Positions 63,593-64,000 of a stretch of 64,000 nt of DNA are shown here, one piece after another; position 1 is the stretch's first letter, and each line of letters opens with the position of its first letter. The stretch spans positions 27,209,687 to 27,273,686 of the forward strand of contig OZ024858.1 of the NCBI GenBank assembly GCA_964017155.1, written 5' to 3'. Below the pieces are notes generated by a model that made no database searches, had not been told where the DNA came from, and worked only from the letters and a program-made list of their open reading frames with translations. The position numbers were made by a program, and so were the translations under genes. The stretch comes from Oasisia sp. SBJ-2009 (lineage: Eukaryota > Annelida > Polychaeta > Sabellida > Siboglinidae).

Positions 63593-64000
63593 ATATTGGC
63601 GTAACACAATCTTTAATACTAAAATTTGAAGCTGTCACGTAAGTGTCTAATGAACTGTCTCTATGTTGTTTTATTGATTAAAATGTGTTTCCAGCTGAAC
63701 AATATTGACCCATTCGTCATGGAAAGGACCCAAAGACCTTTCTTGGTATGGATTAAGCTGTCCGTGGTTATTATTATTATTTTAATATGAATTGAATAAT
63801 TTTATTTCAACAACAACAACAACTACTACTACATTATAAATACAGTGCATACAATACAAATTGTTGAAAAAACTGTAAAAGAAGTACAACACTTATCATG
63901 TTTACCCTTATAATTTCTTAATTTCATACATAAAGCATCTCAACAGTGCAATAGAAGGTGCAACAACACTATTTATATGTGTAACCATACAACATTTAAT
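63593..64000. other. GAA upstream intron, AT-rich, nothing recognised
   Basis: Small ATT, CAA and CTA runs at 63.77-63.84 kb may be a retroelement tail in minus orientation. The exon expected before the nucleophile exon is not here. Confidence 0.45.

Overview
The window looks like nuclear DNA of an invertebrate animal, most probably a lophotrochozoan such as a mollusc. Coding sequence is split into short exons with GT..AG introns. Non-LTR retrotransposon fragments, tRNA-derived SINEs and terminal-inverted-repeat elements are scattered throughout, and simple-sequence DNA is extremely abundant. The neuropeptide receptor has features of the RYamide/luqin group, which favours a protostome. The species cannot be named from the sequence.

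Two host genes are well supported, both on the minus strand. At 13.8-14.7 kb lies the first coding exon (TM1-TM5) of a rhodopsin-class neuropeptide receptor. The rest of that gene is not found between this exon and the window start, so its first coding intron probably exceeds 13.8 kb. At 53.1-63.1 kb lie ten exons of a family GH31 acid alpha-glucosidase (GAA type). They run from the catalytic nucleophile almost to the C-terminus. All ten join in frame to exactly 397 codons. The 5' part is beyond the right edge, and the last short exon was not found. A possible C-terminal exon of an unrecognised gene lies at 37.9-38.07 kb.

Mobile DNA fills much of the rest. One RTE-like LINE at 23.3-26.8 kb keeps a full 1043-residue endonuclease/reverse-transcriptase reading frame. 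Decayed LINE pieces lie at 0.2-0.55, 2.0-3.3, 5.6-6.6, 17.2-17.7, 19.9-20.1 and 58.1-58.5 kb. One SINE family has members at about 1.5, 17.8, 31.4 and 63.4 kb. There are foldback or MITE-like elements at 6.7-7.2, 21.5-22.4 (TTAA-flanked) and 32.2-32.6 kb. A BED-type zinc-finger ORF lies at 19.45 kb.

Tandem repeats are the most striking part: a roughly 2.6 kb 30/31-bp minisatellite at 38.4-41.0 kb, a 5-bp array with clean G-to-A variant zones at 34.9-35.2 kb, a 40-bp array with 120-bp higher order at 51.5-52.5 kb, and ten pure (TA)n tracts. Many GAA introns carry their own minisatellite. Two of these look like arrays of splice-site sequences: decoy donors 16 bp apart next to one exon, and decoy acceptors 19 bp apart next to another. 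Two inverted copies of a roughly 300-bp repeat flank a three-exon block of the same gene.

No rRNA, tRNA gene, CRISPR or prokaryotic feature was seen.
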